From Sapria himalayana (taxonomy: Eukaryota > Streptophyta > Magnoliopsida > Malpighiales > Rafflesiaceae), in contig JAREIK010000379.1 in assembly GCA_029783825.1 (NCBI GenBank), forward strand, positions 287,340 through 351,339: a DNA stretch of 64,000 nt. Direction: 5' to 3'. The translations under genes were made by a program, and so were the position numbers. Under the pieces are notes generated by a model. That model was given only the letters and a program-made list of their open reading frames with translations. It was not told the DNA's origin and ran no database searches. This document shows, one piece after another, positions 1 to 11,879 of this stretch; positions within the stretch are counted from its first letter, which is position 1, and each line of letters opens with the position of its first letter.

Positions 1-440
1 GGAAGACCCATTAATGTGATAAATTTTGTCATATCTTCCCTACCCAACTCGCTGTAGTATATGAAGGGAGTAAACTTTGAGACTGGACTCGATCCAGTCT
101 CAAAAAATGTAGTGCTAAGTTGGGTTTGCCTAGGATTTAATGCACCATGTTTTTTGGTGCATAATTCGACATGCCTCTTAAGGTGCCCAATCCCAAACGA
201 ACTCTTACAAGTTAAATTTCTCATACAATATTTGCATTGTGTCATTTCTTCTTCCTCACCCCTAACATTTTTTTGTTTTATTATATTAAAATGAGTCCAA
301 ACTACATAATTTCTCCTAGTTTTTTGTTTTGTAGATATTTGGGTTAAGACGACTGGAGAAACCAAAGTTTCAGGAGCTTTAGAGCTCTGTGTAATATTTT
401 TATTTTCTAAATTTAAATATGTTTCATTAGTATTAGTCAT
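1..440 (-). CDS. hAT transposase, N-terminal part (BED zinc finger), cut by window edge
   Basis: Seen: reading the minus strand from an ATG at 440-438 gives 146 codons with no stop, running off the left edge. A Ser/Thr-rich leader of about 45 residues precedes a BED-type zinc finger: VWTHFN at about residues 49-54, then QCKYC, then GHLKRHVELC, giving the expected Cys-x2-Cys ... His-x3-His ligands. A linker with the motif QTQLSTTFF follows. Known: this order (BED finger, then the catalytic RNase H-like domain and C-terminal dimerisation region) is usual for plant hAT transposases of the Ac/Tam3 and ricesleeper kind, where the BED finger binds DNA at the element ends. Only about a fifth of the usual 650-700 residues is visible. 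Inferred: with the GC-rich end at 959-1342 to its right, this is the 5' part of an hAT element transcribed leftward. It is the only uninterrupted transposition reading frame of good length here, but whether the whole gene is intact cannot be judged. Confidence 0.85.
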   Translation of the reverse strand, partial: MTNTNETYLNLENKNITQSSKAPETLVSPVVLTQISTKQKTRRNYVVWTHFNIIKQKNVRGEEEEMTQCKYCMRNLTCKSSFGIGHLKRHVELCTKKHGALNPRQTQLSTTFFETGSSPVSKFTPFIYYSELGREDMTKFITLMGL

Positions 441-958
441 TTTTTTGGATTTTTGTTAAATAGGATGTATAGCCTAGATGATAGATTTTAAATTTTTGGA
501 TTTGAGAAAAAGACTAGAGAGAGAAAGTAAACAAAAAAACTTAAAATATCCGTAAAGTAGAGAGGTAGATCACGTGCACTGTGCACCATGATCTAGTTCA
601 AACTTCCAACCCCGAGTTGAGAGTCTCTAAAAGCCAAACCGAATGATGAAATTCCGAGTCCCAAGAGAGAGAGGAGTAAGAGCTTTGAGAGAGCGAAAAT
701 AAATATTTATGAAAAACATAAATGTTATAGAGAGGTGGGAGGGATATTATAGATTAAAGGAAAAAAAAATTTAAATAAGAAATTTTTATGTTTTTTTTTA
801 ATTTTTTATTGAATTTTAGGGGGTAGAATCATAAGGGTCATCGGATTCTACCCCCTAGCCGTTGGAGGCGAAATCTAATGGCTGGTATTCAAATTTTAAT
901 TATTTTTAACCATTAGAGGGGGGGAAGCATTTTCCTATCCGAATGGCACTATACTGAT
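441..958. other. Probable 5' leader of the hAT element, with a perfect 14-bp hairpin
   Basis: No coding sequence seen. Bases 817-830 and 844-857 are a perfect 14-bp inverted repeat around a 13-base loop (arms read TAGGGGGTAGAATC and its complement). The stretch lies between the transposase start at 440 and the GC-rich subterminal zone, so it is likely the untranslated leader and promoter side of that hAT gene. The hairpin's role is unknown. Confidence 0.4.
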
Positions 959-1342
959 GATGGGGTGGGGTGCGAGACATGTCCCGTGCCGGTGGGCCAT
1001 GCCATGGGCCACCGAAACGTGCCGGGTCAAGCACGGCCCGAGGCCAGGTTGGCCTCGGCACGGACTCGGGCACTGGAAATTCCCATGTCGGGCCAGCCCA
1101 GGCTTAGCCAAATCATGTCGTGCCTTATGTCGGACAAGGCCGGCCTAGCATGGTTGACACCTCTAGCACAGTACTTTTACCGCCGAATCAACAGGTTGTG
1201 GCATGCATGGCTTGAATAAATCATGTCGTGCCAGGCACGACATGGTACAGTAACTATGCCGTGTCTGGCCCGACACGAAAGCATGGTCGTGCTCACAAAA
1301 AATGGGTTGGGCCGTCCCGGCACATCCTGTTTGACACCTCTA
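959..1342 (-). mobile_element. GC-rich subterminal zone and terminal repeat of an hAT element
   Basis: A sharp GC-rich island in AT-rich surroundings, packed with short words such as GGCACGAC, CATGTCG and GCACGGCCC in both orientations. It ends at 1342 with TTTGACACCTCTA; the complement, TAGAGGTGTCAAA, is the same terminus seen at 36317 and, nearly, at 63820. A second similar terminus, GTTGACACCTCTA, ends at 1165, so two ends may be nested or duplicated. The left limit is not resolved: GTCCGAAT after 1342 resembles ATCCGAAT at 937-944, but no TIR follows the latter. Inferred: the subterminal region of the hAT element whose transposase starts at 440. Confidence 0.6.
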
Positions 1343-4257
1343 GTCCGAATCTAGATTTGTCTACTCAAAAATTCATCTGGTGACTTCATGGTCACCAAAG
1401 AATCTCCTCGACACATCAAACATTTTTGATGAGATCCATGGAACAATTCTTATATAGCAAGCACTAGTTTTCAGTGCGCCTTTATAAAAAGCAAGAAAAG
1501 ATAAGATCAAAGAGAATGAAATGCATGTTGTTTTTTATATTAATACTTCTTTTTGATCCTAGAAAACATCCAAAAAAAACTCACTACAAAACTACAGAAC
1601 AAGGAAAAAAATACATTAAGTTGATACATAATTTCTAGTGTGATCAGACAACCAAAAATCAGACAATGATAGAGCATGAATTATGATTGAATGATAGATT
1701 AATGATTTTTGAATAATATTCGACCAAGTCACAATTAAGATTGTGATCCCCAACAATAAAGCAAGGACTAGCCTGCTTCCTTTTACTCAATATGGAAATT
1801 GTTGGTCCTATTATTTTTTGAATAGAGAAGTATGAGGAAGGCTAGTTTTTAATGGAGATTCAAACAAACAAAAAAGTGAAAACATATTTGATCTGACTAA
1901 ATGATGAACTTTATGTGATCTTACTTTACCACCATCTGAAATGCATACAACTTCAATTGGTGAAAACCAATCATAGTCCATAAAGATTTTGCCTATTATT
2001 ACGTGTAATTCCTTTTTTTTTGGCAAGCATTTATATCTCATCAAATGAACATTTCTCTAAGCTTATCATGTAGCTTATACATTGTTTGGAAGTTGCTTAC
2101 ATGATCACTCCTAGGTACATCATTAATAGTACCTGCTACTCCTACGTTTATTTTCTTTTTCCACTTTGCACAAGGATTAATCTTATCTTCTATGTCAACC
2201 ATCAATTTGATTACATCGCATTCAATTCAACCTAGGAACTAAAAATTCTAATAAAAAAGATCATCCTTTACCTACTTTCATGTGAAAGTTAACCATTTTT
2301 TTTAAGATAACTCTCTTTTCTTTGACCAAAAGGCCCTCAAACCGAGTAATTTGACCTCAACAGGCCTAGAAGACATAGTTTGTTAGATCTAGAAACTTGC
2401 AAAATTTTTGGCATAACCAATGGCATGCAACGTCGCATCCTAATAGGAATCCATGAAAAGGCTAGCATGTGAATCAACCTATAACTATCCGAACATGATC
2501 AAGCATGTCCTGCCCCGAGGGTAATTGCTTATCACCCAGGTCTCACTTTCTGGTTGTAGGCATAACCCATCCTCATCCTGGACTTATATGAAACTTATTG
2601 GAATGCATTTTCATCTACTAATCTATGTTGCATGAAACATGAAAACATAGTGAAGGTAGTTGTAATTCTCTTTCAGATAGAATAATAAAATAACTGATTT
2701 TGTTGCAAATACAAAGAGGATGTTAACCTGGTTGCAGTTATGTGCATAGTCCTTTATGCCCAAAGGGCCTTCATTGAAACCTATCATTCCAATTCTTTTG
2801 ATTTTTCACTTAACTACTTTACTATCCAAAAAAATAGACATTGTTTCATGATGTCGCCTCCCCCTTTCATTAAAGTGTGGTATGATGACGAAAAGACATG
2901 ATTTCTCTTTTGAAAAGTGATACATCTTTAAATAGAGTGCCCTTGTCAAATCTAATTTGATATATAAAAGTAACTCCATAACAGTAGATGAACTTATATG
3001 TAATAAACTAGACTACCTTTTAGGAAAGGATATCTAGCAACCAAAATCATCTCATCCTTGAATAAGTTAACCTAGTCTTTCCATTAATTGCATAAGTACT
3101 TGTAAATCATCAATCGAGAACTTGTTATTGAAAGATGTACCCATCATCAATTATTTTTTTATTTCAATAATGGTGCATGAAGCATCTAAGACACTATATA
3201 AGCTACAAAAGCACAAAGGCAGAAGGTGTCCTCTAAACTAGTTTCCGAAAATGAAAGTCTTCACTACTTAAAGGGAGGCTCTTTTTAGGTTACCTTGTTT
3301 TATAAGCTTGTATCATTAGAAAAGACTCAATTGGATCCTACTTAGTGATTGGCTCTATACAATAAGGAAGGGAGGAAATTAAATAATAAATAATAAATGG
3401 AGATAAAATATGAGAACATGATGTTGCTTTCTTTATATTTTTCTTTCATAAGTCCCTTTTATTATCCTTTTGCATCTACTTTGACTATGTAAAGGCTTTA
3501 ACTAGAATTGACTTTTTCTTTTTATCTTATTACAACTTGTTAGTCTTCTACTGCTTATCTTCTAAAACCTAGCTAGAAAATATGTGAAGAAAAAGAAGAC
3601 ACCAATCCCCAACAAAGCAAGGAAAGAAACCCCGGGAGAACACCTATTATGACTAGCCTTAACTTGACATCCAACTTCATTTTGTTCTCCCAGGGATAAG
3701 AAAGCTACTATTTTAAGGGGCACCCCCAATGAATTGATCATTGGATCAAACTCAAATGTTTGCTCTCAATTCTTCTAGTAGCCAACTTCTAGATCTATAA
3801 TATGCAAGCTAAGTTTTTCTGACTAGTTGAGCTCTCTATACTATGAGGAACCAACCCCAAGCAAGAAAGGTGAAGCAAAAGTATTGAGAGAAAGAACAAG
3901 CTCAAGAAAAGCATACTTTCTAGTTCGAGGCAGGTTGAAGATCTTCTTTCTTTAATTTATATGTCACTAATTCTTATATATTTCTTTGCCCTCGACTTGG
4001 ACTCATAAGCTTGAACAAGCTCCAAAGTTAAGAGAATGACTTGTCGTAATCTCAAGGAGTGAATGCCTGGACTAGTTGGAAAGCCTTTCAAGCAAACTCT
4101 TGATTCATATAAATTATAAACCATTGGAATCAATCTTGCATACCAATCATCCACCACTTACAGTAATGGCATTAAGACAATGTGTCTTCCTCTGGAAGAA
4201 TACATATAATAGAAAAGTTAAGATAAAGCAAGTAGTGTCACTGGGACACTAGCAAGT
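1343..4257. other. AT-rich sequence without recognisable feature
   Basis: Only short open frames (77 codons or fewer) with no family I recognise, in either strand. No terminal repeats or tandem arrays noticed. Probably decayed repeat DNA. Confidence 0.5.
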
Positions 4258-4650
4258 ATGTCCTTAAAAGATTGGGTCCATGAAGCTTGTTATAATTATA
4301 CTCCATGCTTCAAAATGTTTCTTGAAGATAGATCTTATACCATGGAAGCATGGTTAAGTCACATTCCATTAGTAGGATCCTTAGCCTATGGATCTTTCCT
4401 AAGAAGATGGTTTGTCGCGGACTACCCGAAGAATACAAGTAGGCATGCATAATTGAAAGTTACATTGTCTAGGTTGGCCTTTTGAAAGATTAGATTTCAC
4501 CAACCCAATGTCCACTACTAGGGGATTCTTCGATTCACTCTCCGATCACATAAAGATTCTCAAACTAAAGGAAATTAGGGTTGAGAGACATCTTAGATAT
4601 CCTATGTTTTGGATCTACCTGCACAGTCTAGGCCTCAAGTAACTTTCCAA
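4258..4650 (+). pseudogene. Unrecognised coding-like remnant
   Basis: A 64-codon open frame starts at 4258 and contains KDWVHEACYNYTPCFKMF and a Trp/Arg-rich stretch (SFLRRWFVADYP). After its stop, protein-like sequence continues in another frame (PFERLDFTNPMSTTRGFFDS around 4480-4540). Residue composition is more protein-like than the surroundings, which suggests a broken, frameshifted old gene, probably of a mobile element. I do not recognise the family. Confidence 0.25.
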
Positions 4651-4790
4651 AATAAAATGGATGAAGAACTCTTTGTTGCATATCATGATGCTTCTCAGTT
4701 GGCTGGATTGATTCTTCATCAATGGAAACATGCCACTTCAAATTAGTTTAGAAGTTAGAGGCATAAAGGGAAAATGGGTGAAAGTATCTC

Positions 4791-5329
4791 ATCCCAGGTT
4801 AGTGTGCAGATAGAGGAAAAAGGTAAGCATACCAAGACAAAAAAAAATCGGACATATCATGAGTTGAGCCTAAAGCCCAAAAGAATGGGCACTCACAAAA
4901 GGTCTTGATGCATGAGAATCATGTGTCATACAAGCCTAAAACAAGAACTTATGATTGATAGTGAATCAAATGGGGGTCCTGGTTCCAACTTAGATTGTCA
5001 TATGAGCATTAAGTTATTCAACTTTGAGGATTTGACATTGCATACAAAAGAGTATTAGACCCATCCTAGGTTAGTGTGCAGATAGGGGAAAAGAGGGAGC
5101 ATACCAATACAAAAACAATCATGCATATCATGAGCTGAGCCTAAAGCCCAAAAGAATGGTCGGTCACATAAGGTCTTGATGCATGAGAATCATGCATCTT
5201 ACAAACCTAGGACAAGAACTTATGATAGATAGTGAATCGAATGGGAATTCTAGTTCCAACTTAGATTGTCATATGAGCATCGAGCTATTCAACTTTAAGG
5301 ATTCGACTTTACATATAAAAGAGTATAAG
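4791..5329. repeat. Tandem duplication, two 270-bp copies
   Basis: Copy 1 (4791-5059) and copy 2 (5063-5329) run in parallel with a 272-bp offset and only scattered substitutions. Both contain GGTTAGTGTGCAGATAG near the start, GCCTAAAGCCCAAAAGAATG in the middle and ATTGTCATATGAGCAT near the end. Read on the plus strand, both give protein-like segments (YHELSLKPKRM; NLDCHMSI.LFNF) broken by stops in each copy. Unit identity and function unknown. Confidence 0.85.
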
Positions 5330-5753
5330 AGGACCCTTGACCTCTTAAGAAATGGGTTTTGAAAGTAGTATGAATTGTTGTAGTTCCTTTGATGCTACTT
5401 AGATATTGTAAGCCATACCAAGAATAAAGGCTAACATTGAAGTCTCTCCCATTCAAGGGGATGCAACAACCGAATGTCATTGTTCTAGGGTACCATGATC
5501 CTTCTCTCTAGAATAATCAAGGGAAATGCCTTCCTTCAGCTTTCAGAGATAGGGGTTGCATCAATAATTTCTCAACTACTAATAGTGCTTCGATTGCATG
5601 CAAGGAAGCATGCTAAGTAGAACTAACATACACAGGTCGAGGAGATGCATTTATAGTACTGGGAATACTAGACAAGCTCTCAGGGAATAATCTTTTTTTA
5701 TTTCTTCCTTTCATTCCCATAATGACTAGGAATGGGCAATCACAAATTTCACT

Positions 5754-5993
5754 TTGAGTTTCAGACCTCAACATATTGCTACTCATTGTATTTCACGATT
5801 AGTATTGGAAATGAATAGAGAAGTGGTGGAACATATGGAACCACATTTTGGATCACTCCATAGAGAGGCTGAGAAATTAATAAAGTACAAAACTTTTTTT
5901 CAAGGTTTACCTTATTTTTATCATTTAGAGGGTGACCATGGAGGCATGGAGTCACTAAATGAAGTCTTACTAAATATAATGAGGCATAGATGA
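5754..5993 (+). pseudogene. Short unrecognised open frame, possible remnant
   Basis: A 79-codon frame with a balanced, protein-like composition (for example NREVVEHMEPHFGSLHREAE and FFQGLPYFYHLEGDHGG). No known domain recognised. It lies downstream of the 4258-5329 coding-like remnants on the same strand and could be part of the same dead gene. It could also be chance. Confidence 0.2.
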
Positions 5994-7559
5994 CTAAGTT
6001 ACATATGGAATATGGAGACAACAATAGCATGTTGTAGAAGGAGATAATAGGTGGAGTCAATGATACACTAAGATTAACTTATCTACAACGATATCCCCAA
6101 GTGATAGCCAAAATGAGGAGTGAATGCAAGATGCCAATAGAATGATCAGTTGAAGAAATGATAGGGGTCACCACGTACTTCTTTGTGTGTTGGAGATATA
6201 GAATGAGTGCACTGAAAAACATTGGGAACTAGGATGATTTATTCTATGGGGAAATCACAACATAAATACACACTCACATGATCTTTTCCAAAAGATAGGT
6301 GCGCTCACATATGAACCAATGAACCACATGAGCTAGTTAGATGCATGGGAAAGAGGGATCATGGTAACTTCATCTTGCCTCCTCTTCTCTGAGAACCATG
6401 TGAACAAAGAGTGAACAAAGGGGAAGGAGGTCTTCATATGTAGTTGCACAGTTACTTGACAAGTGCATGAGACTGGGGAATGGTTCAAGTAAACTTTCTT
6501 GGGGCTAGAAAAATAATAGATGAAGCTTGATGGTCTGGACTTTTTTAGTGATCAGAAAGGATGGATATTCTAGGCTTCCCCTTCACATGAAAATCAAAGG
6601 TGACCTAATAGAATTGTGATGTTATGTTTCCATCATTGAAGAGTAGCATGGCCCAAGCTTGTGTAGCTAAATTTAAGAAGGGAAAGAACACACTTGCACT
6701 TCTCTCTTCAGGTGTCTGTCTCACTTGCACTTTTATATGTATATATTATTTTATTATATATAAATTGTGTAGATTCTTCATTGAAATCCCTAGAATTTTT
6801 AGTTTTGTTATTTTAAAGTGCATCATACTACTAATATTTGCCTATTTTTTTTATTTTTTAGGTGGCATATGAGTTTGTGTTGAGGCCATTGAAGAAAACA
6901 TAGTTTATGTCTTGAACATTTTGATAGGGTTATCATTGTTATTTATATCTAAGTTAATATAATATTTTTATCATTAAATTCAATATGTGATATTTTTTTT
7001 ACTATTTGTATTTTTAAAATATATTATTAAATTAAAAAAAAGAAACTCAAATAAATAATTAACAAAAAATCTAGCATCATACAATAACACATACCACTTT
7101 GTTGTAAATTCTAATCTCAAGGCAAGTTACAATGTTGCATAGGCACACTCACACCATCGTCTATTCCATATGCACAAGTGTAAACCATAAATCAAAATAA
7201 AAAAAAATAATATATGTAAAATTTATATTACAAATGAGAGATTGGAGAGAGTTAGCATTAAGTGAGACTAAAAGAGTCAAAGAGAGGAGAAAAACTTCAG
7301 AAATAATTTATACTTTTCTTCTTCTTTATTTATATAGAAAAAAAATTTCAAATTTATTAAAAAAATATTTTTTGTGAATTTTTCAAATTAAATATTTTTT
7401 TTTACAAATTAGTGATTGGTGTGACCTGTTGCTATCCTTGTCGGAGTCCGTTGCATGAAAACATAATGGGCGACAATAGAAACATGGCTGCCCAATTGCG
7501 AATGGTCACATAAGTTATATCTGGCTTACATGGCTAGTTATTAAAAAAATACCTCATTT
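5994..7559. other. AT-rich sequence without recognisable feature
   Basis: No domain, terminal repeat or tandem array recognised. The 82-codon frame at 6624-6872 is hydrophobic only because it crosses T-rich DNA. Confidence 0.5.
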
Positions 7560-7873
7560 AGTAGTCACCCTATAGGATTTGACCCATGCCCCATGAACAT
7601 ACCATAGCCTATCCCAAGTTCTCGGGATGGTGGACTCTATCACTGTGCCAAGCATGCAAATCATTCCTAGCCCTTCATGAACCATGTCTTGCACCAACTG
7701 AATAACAGGTTCATTGTGTCGTGTTGGTCACCAGCACGACACAAACCATGCCACACATCGGCACAGTCTAGGAATAAGTATAATCTGGATCATGCTCATG
7801 TTGGGCCAGGCACAGCTAAACCATGTCGTGTCGTTGGCCATCCCCAGGCCACTCAGTTTTGTTGACATCTCTA
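7560..7873. mobile_element. GC-rich hAT-like end fragment
   Basis: A moderately GC-rich patch with the same vocabulary as the island at 959-1342 (CACGACAC, CATGTCGTG, GGGCCAGGCAC). It ends at 7873 in GTTGACATCTCTA, a one-base variant of the family terminus. The left end is not recognisable, so the copy is probably truncated. It abuts the copia-like remnant starting at 7874. Confidence 0.5.
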
Positions 7874-9300
7874 CTCTACTCACAATTTAGTTAATTAATT
7901 CTTCCTTTATTTAAATATTTAACCTAACATTTTTTGAACTATTATCAAACATAGAAAAAACCATAAATATATTTTCATTTCCCAAAATATAGTTTTTCTA
8001 TTTCTTTTATAAATTAAAATTTAGTTTCTGTTATATTTTAATTTTTCAATTATGACAATTTTAAATTTTGGCCCAAAATAATTTTTGAATTGCATTTTTA
8101 AAATTTTCAAAAACCAAAATTCTTAAATTCTATTCTTTCCTAATTAACTTACTTTAGAATTGAAATTTTTTATTTTCACATACCAATGCAAAAATATTTT
8201 CTACCCTATTTAGAAATCATATCAAAATTATTGCTTAATTCTATCAATAAATCACTTAGTTGATCCAAACAAATATTAGTCTTGATAACATATAAAATTT
8301 GTATCATTTTACCACCTCATAATAGTAAGTTATAATTTGATTAATTTCTATTGGTCTTTCTTGAATCTACCTATGACTCATAATATCTAATATATACATG
8401 AATAACAGGTTCGTCTGAATATTTAGAACATGACAGTAATCTTTCAGAATCAATTAGTGACTCGTGTTTGTCTCCAGACAAAGATCTCTAATCTCTAAAA
8501 TATTTATGTCATATTATTGCTCATATGGACTAATCTATAGTCTTCGAGAATATATGTCACAAGCTAGTCAAGATTCAAAGTGATGTACAAAATGATTTGT
8601 CAAATATGTCATCCAAAAAATTTTCTGACTGGACTTGTTGTATAGTTCAATACTACTCATGTTATCTGCTTTCGATTCACTGACAATTGCGTCAAAATGA
8701 TGATAATGATATGATATTATATTTTCCAAATAAAATAGTTGGAATATTTAAACTTAATTATTTTGACTAATTTATTTTCTTCTTTCATCTCGAAGAAATA
8801 ATGTAATCTCTAAACTAACAAAATATTCAAATCATCCCAAAAAAACAACCAACCACTTTGATACCATTTGTTGAATTCAAAATGGAACCCAAATACCAAA
8901 CTCAATTTTGGAATTTTTCCTATTAATTCTACCTCATTTACACACATGATTTTCAGCATTCATATATAGTAATTTGGGAAATTTATGTTTAGGGGTCCCA
9001 AAATTAAAATATGTATGTTTTTGTCTCATTTTAAAAACTTTTTAAAAAAAACACATCCAAAATGTAAAATATTTATATTTTGGGCACACAAAATTCGAAA
9101 ACCATTGGTTTTTCAATTTAAAATCACTTTTAAAAAAAACAAAAATAGCAGTTTTTGAATTCAAAAAATATTATTTTCATTTTGAAACCCCTTTTCAATT
9201 TCGAAAAGCATTTTAGTGGTTTTTTTATTTTTTTTTTCAAATTTGAATATATATATATATATTCAAATTTAGATCCTAGCAATAAAGATTAAATAGAGAA
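7874..9300 (-). mobile_element. Copia-like LTR element remnant, copy 1
   Basis: Two stretches, 7875-8250 and the part after 8869, behave like repeats of one LTR. A TG-starting repeat begins at 8869 and is preceded on the plus strand by TTTGATACCATT; on the minus strand this reads as a primer-binding site resembling the tRNA-Met type (TGGTATCA). Just inside it, the minus strand encodes SNYFIWKI, similar to the N-terminal NY.IW motif of copia gag proteins. A homologous copy lies at 34913-35760. The internal part is only about 0.6 kb, so nearly all of pol is missing. LTR outer limits are not resolved. Confidence 0.45.
9239..9270. repeat. Perfect 32-bp palindrome
   Basis: AAATTTGAAT followed by an (AT) core and the exact complement. 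It probably arose from an expanding AT microsatellite inside a small inverted repeat. Confidence 0.8.
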
Positions 9301-10859
9301 AATCTTATTTTTTTCTGCACAATTTTGAAACAATTTTCTTACATTCTACAAATGAACTAAAGGGTAAGGCATATAAGAAGAACTTCTTGTATACTAATTA
9401 ACACTTTTATTTTCGTATAAAAATCTTGTTCAAATCTTTTGTCTATATTATGGGAAGTAGAAAACCAATTCTCACTTTTCTTTTTTAATTATCTAGATTC
9501 AATGAATATTGATATGATTTTGTGATTTAAAAAGGAACTTGACCACTTAAATTATTTTTTATAAGAAGAGTGGGGTCCACATGTCTCCCATATTCCTTCT
9601 ATATAAAAGAACTAATAAAATCATGTCTAAGTTCAATGAATCTTGATATGATTTTATTCTCACTTACTTTATTATCTTTTAATACATGGTTTTACCATGT
9701 TAGACTTGGATGAGAAAAAAAAATATCTTTCTACTGTGTGTGTGGTAGTCATATGCATCTCGTGCTCATGAAACTTGTTTCTCAAGGACCTCAAACTAAT
9801 TAGAGAGCCCAAGTCCCCTAAAGTCATGTTGAGATCATATATGAAGTATGTCACTCAATATGGATCAAATTTAAATTACTTTATTCTAACTACAAACTTC
9901 CAAGAGCCATGCCCTTGGAAGTTAGTGGTCTGACTGTAAACCTTTTTATAGACAACATCACATGTAAATTATTATTTTCACTTTTTCTATACCCCACTTG
10001 GTTCAAACGACATATAAAGTGTAAATCTCATTAGACTAGTTATGTCATGTTTGGCCTAGGTATACAACATTCTTGTTTTAGGACACATTAGTCATTATTC
10101 ATGTCATCGAAGATATTCTTTATGTTATTTTCACACAAACCAAAGACTTCCAACTATTGATCTCGAAAAGTAGTTGTGAATATTTTCTTTCTCTATTAAG
10201 AATGGTGAATCATATTTTGTCTGTTTAACAACCTTAAAATACATCAAACTATATCCAATCATCACCCTATAAGCAACTTCTTAGAGATAACATATAATAG
10301 AAGTAAAATCACATGATCGATTTCTAAGACAAACATGATTACCGTAAGTCTAGGAAAACATGTACCATTGTTATGATGAGATTATCATCTAGATTAAATA
10401 GAAAATTCATATGATTGTCTTATAGCAGATCTCTGGTATACTTGATTACTCTTATGAAGCATCCAAATGTCTACTTTAATCATTACCATAAGCACATTTC
10501 ATGAGATCATCTACTTGATCAAATTAAGATGTACAATATATGCTACTCTATCAAAATCAATGATGTCAAATCTGGTTGATTTTATGATTATGGATAATTT
10601 AGATATAACATAACTATAGATGATAGGAATCTCATTATAATATCATGATTTCCTTCATGCTATATAATATATCATAGACATCACTAATTTATTTAAGATC
10701 AATATCAATACTTAGAAATAATAAATATCAAATTGATAAATTCATCTTATTAATTAAAGTATGTTATACAACAAGTATAAAAGATCATTATCTTTAGAAT
10801 ACTTTTCTAACAACTTATGTATTATGAAGATAGAACATAACATGTATGTAAGTATATTT
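9301..10859. other. AT-rich sequence without recognisable feature
   Basis: No domain, LTR boundary or tandem array recognised on either strand. It may include heavily decayed downstream pol of the minus-strand gypsy element, but I could not find a reverse-transcriptase core motif here. Confidence 0.4.
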
Positions 10860-11290
10860 TAGTGGCAGTGCCACCTGATAACTAGTTGGTCACATTCTCC
10901 AAAGTATATCAAATATACTTACATATCATGACACAAGTTTTTCTTCTTTCACAAAAAGATGTACACCCTTATGAGGTGACACTTTCAAAAAAAACCTATC
11001 GTTCGACCTCAAACTCTAGAGATCTTAAAGTTATTTTTTGTAATGCTTTCAACTCAACCATGCCATTCGATATGGAGGAAGGAAAATAGGCTTAATTTTT
11101 TGTATCAAGTTTACAAAACTTTATATCTCTCGAAGAAAATAATATTGGTAGCTCCTCAAAAAATAAGTTACCAAACTCTTGCACAATCGGAACTTGAGGC
11201 TAAAGAATCTCATTTTCAGGCCCTTCTCTTGTCTTATTCAAAAGAGCAAAATAAAAAGTTCTATTTATATTTTTCAGAGGATCTGTCACT
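10860..11290 (-). pseudogene. Ty3/gypsy reverse transcriptase, N-terminal fragment
   Basis: On the minus strand, bases about 11260 to 10870 read IVQEFGNLFFEELPIL, then MVELKALQKITLRSLEFEV, then SVTS.GCTSFCERRK. Known: these match in order the linker before the reverse transcriptase (V.EFPDVFP.DLPGLPP), the A.LKELK..L.ELL helix, and the SPWGAPVLFVKKK segment of gypsy polyproteins. Stops and several substitutions show it is dead. The catalytic YxDD part is not visible, so the domain is truncated or too decayed. It lies downstream, in minus-strand order, of the gag remnant at 11880-12740. Confidence 0.6.
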
Positions 11291-11879
11291 AAATAGTGGT
11301 CAAGAAAACTAACTTTTAATCACAATAAGTATTTCATCAACTTGTAATATGACTCATCCCTTGTAACAATTAAAAATTGTTCACATTTTTAAAACCAATC
11401 CATTTCAACGTACATTATATCCAAAAATATTCAAAGAATAAAAGATTAACCAAAAGTGAAAAATTACCAAAATAAAGTTCATAATTTTTACATACCTTAC
11501 TCACCAAAATGAAACTATCCAACATAGAAGCAATACATAAACTAGAGTGAAGCTCTTTTGGTTTCATACTCAAAAGTATTTACAAACAAACATGAAAAAA
11601 AATAATGAGAATTACTAGTATTAAATAAAATATATTCTCAAGTAATACAATTATAGAACTTTTCTTCTATCTCAGCATTCGCAACTTGCTCCTATTCAAT
11701 GATAGGGAAGATTGTGAAAGCTCATTTATAAATCATATGTGTCTTCCCCAAATTATTTGTTTATTGTAAATTACTAAGAATAGAGGGACTCAACTAGCCA
11801 CAATGCCTTAAAATCTAAAGGCCTATGGACTGAGCTAAAGTAATACCCATTAGTGACAAAGTAATTACATGTGTTCATA

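Noticed and set aside
957..1219. Two overlapping open frames in the GC-rich island
   Set aside because: GC-rich subterminal repeats lack stop codons by composition; no protein family.
937..1350. ATCCGAAT / GTCCGAAT as a target duplication of the left hAT island
   Set aside because: The right copy fits the TIR at 1342, but no matching TIR starts after 944, and the transposase lies to the left, outside this interval.
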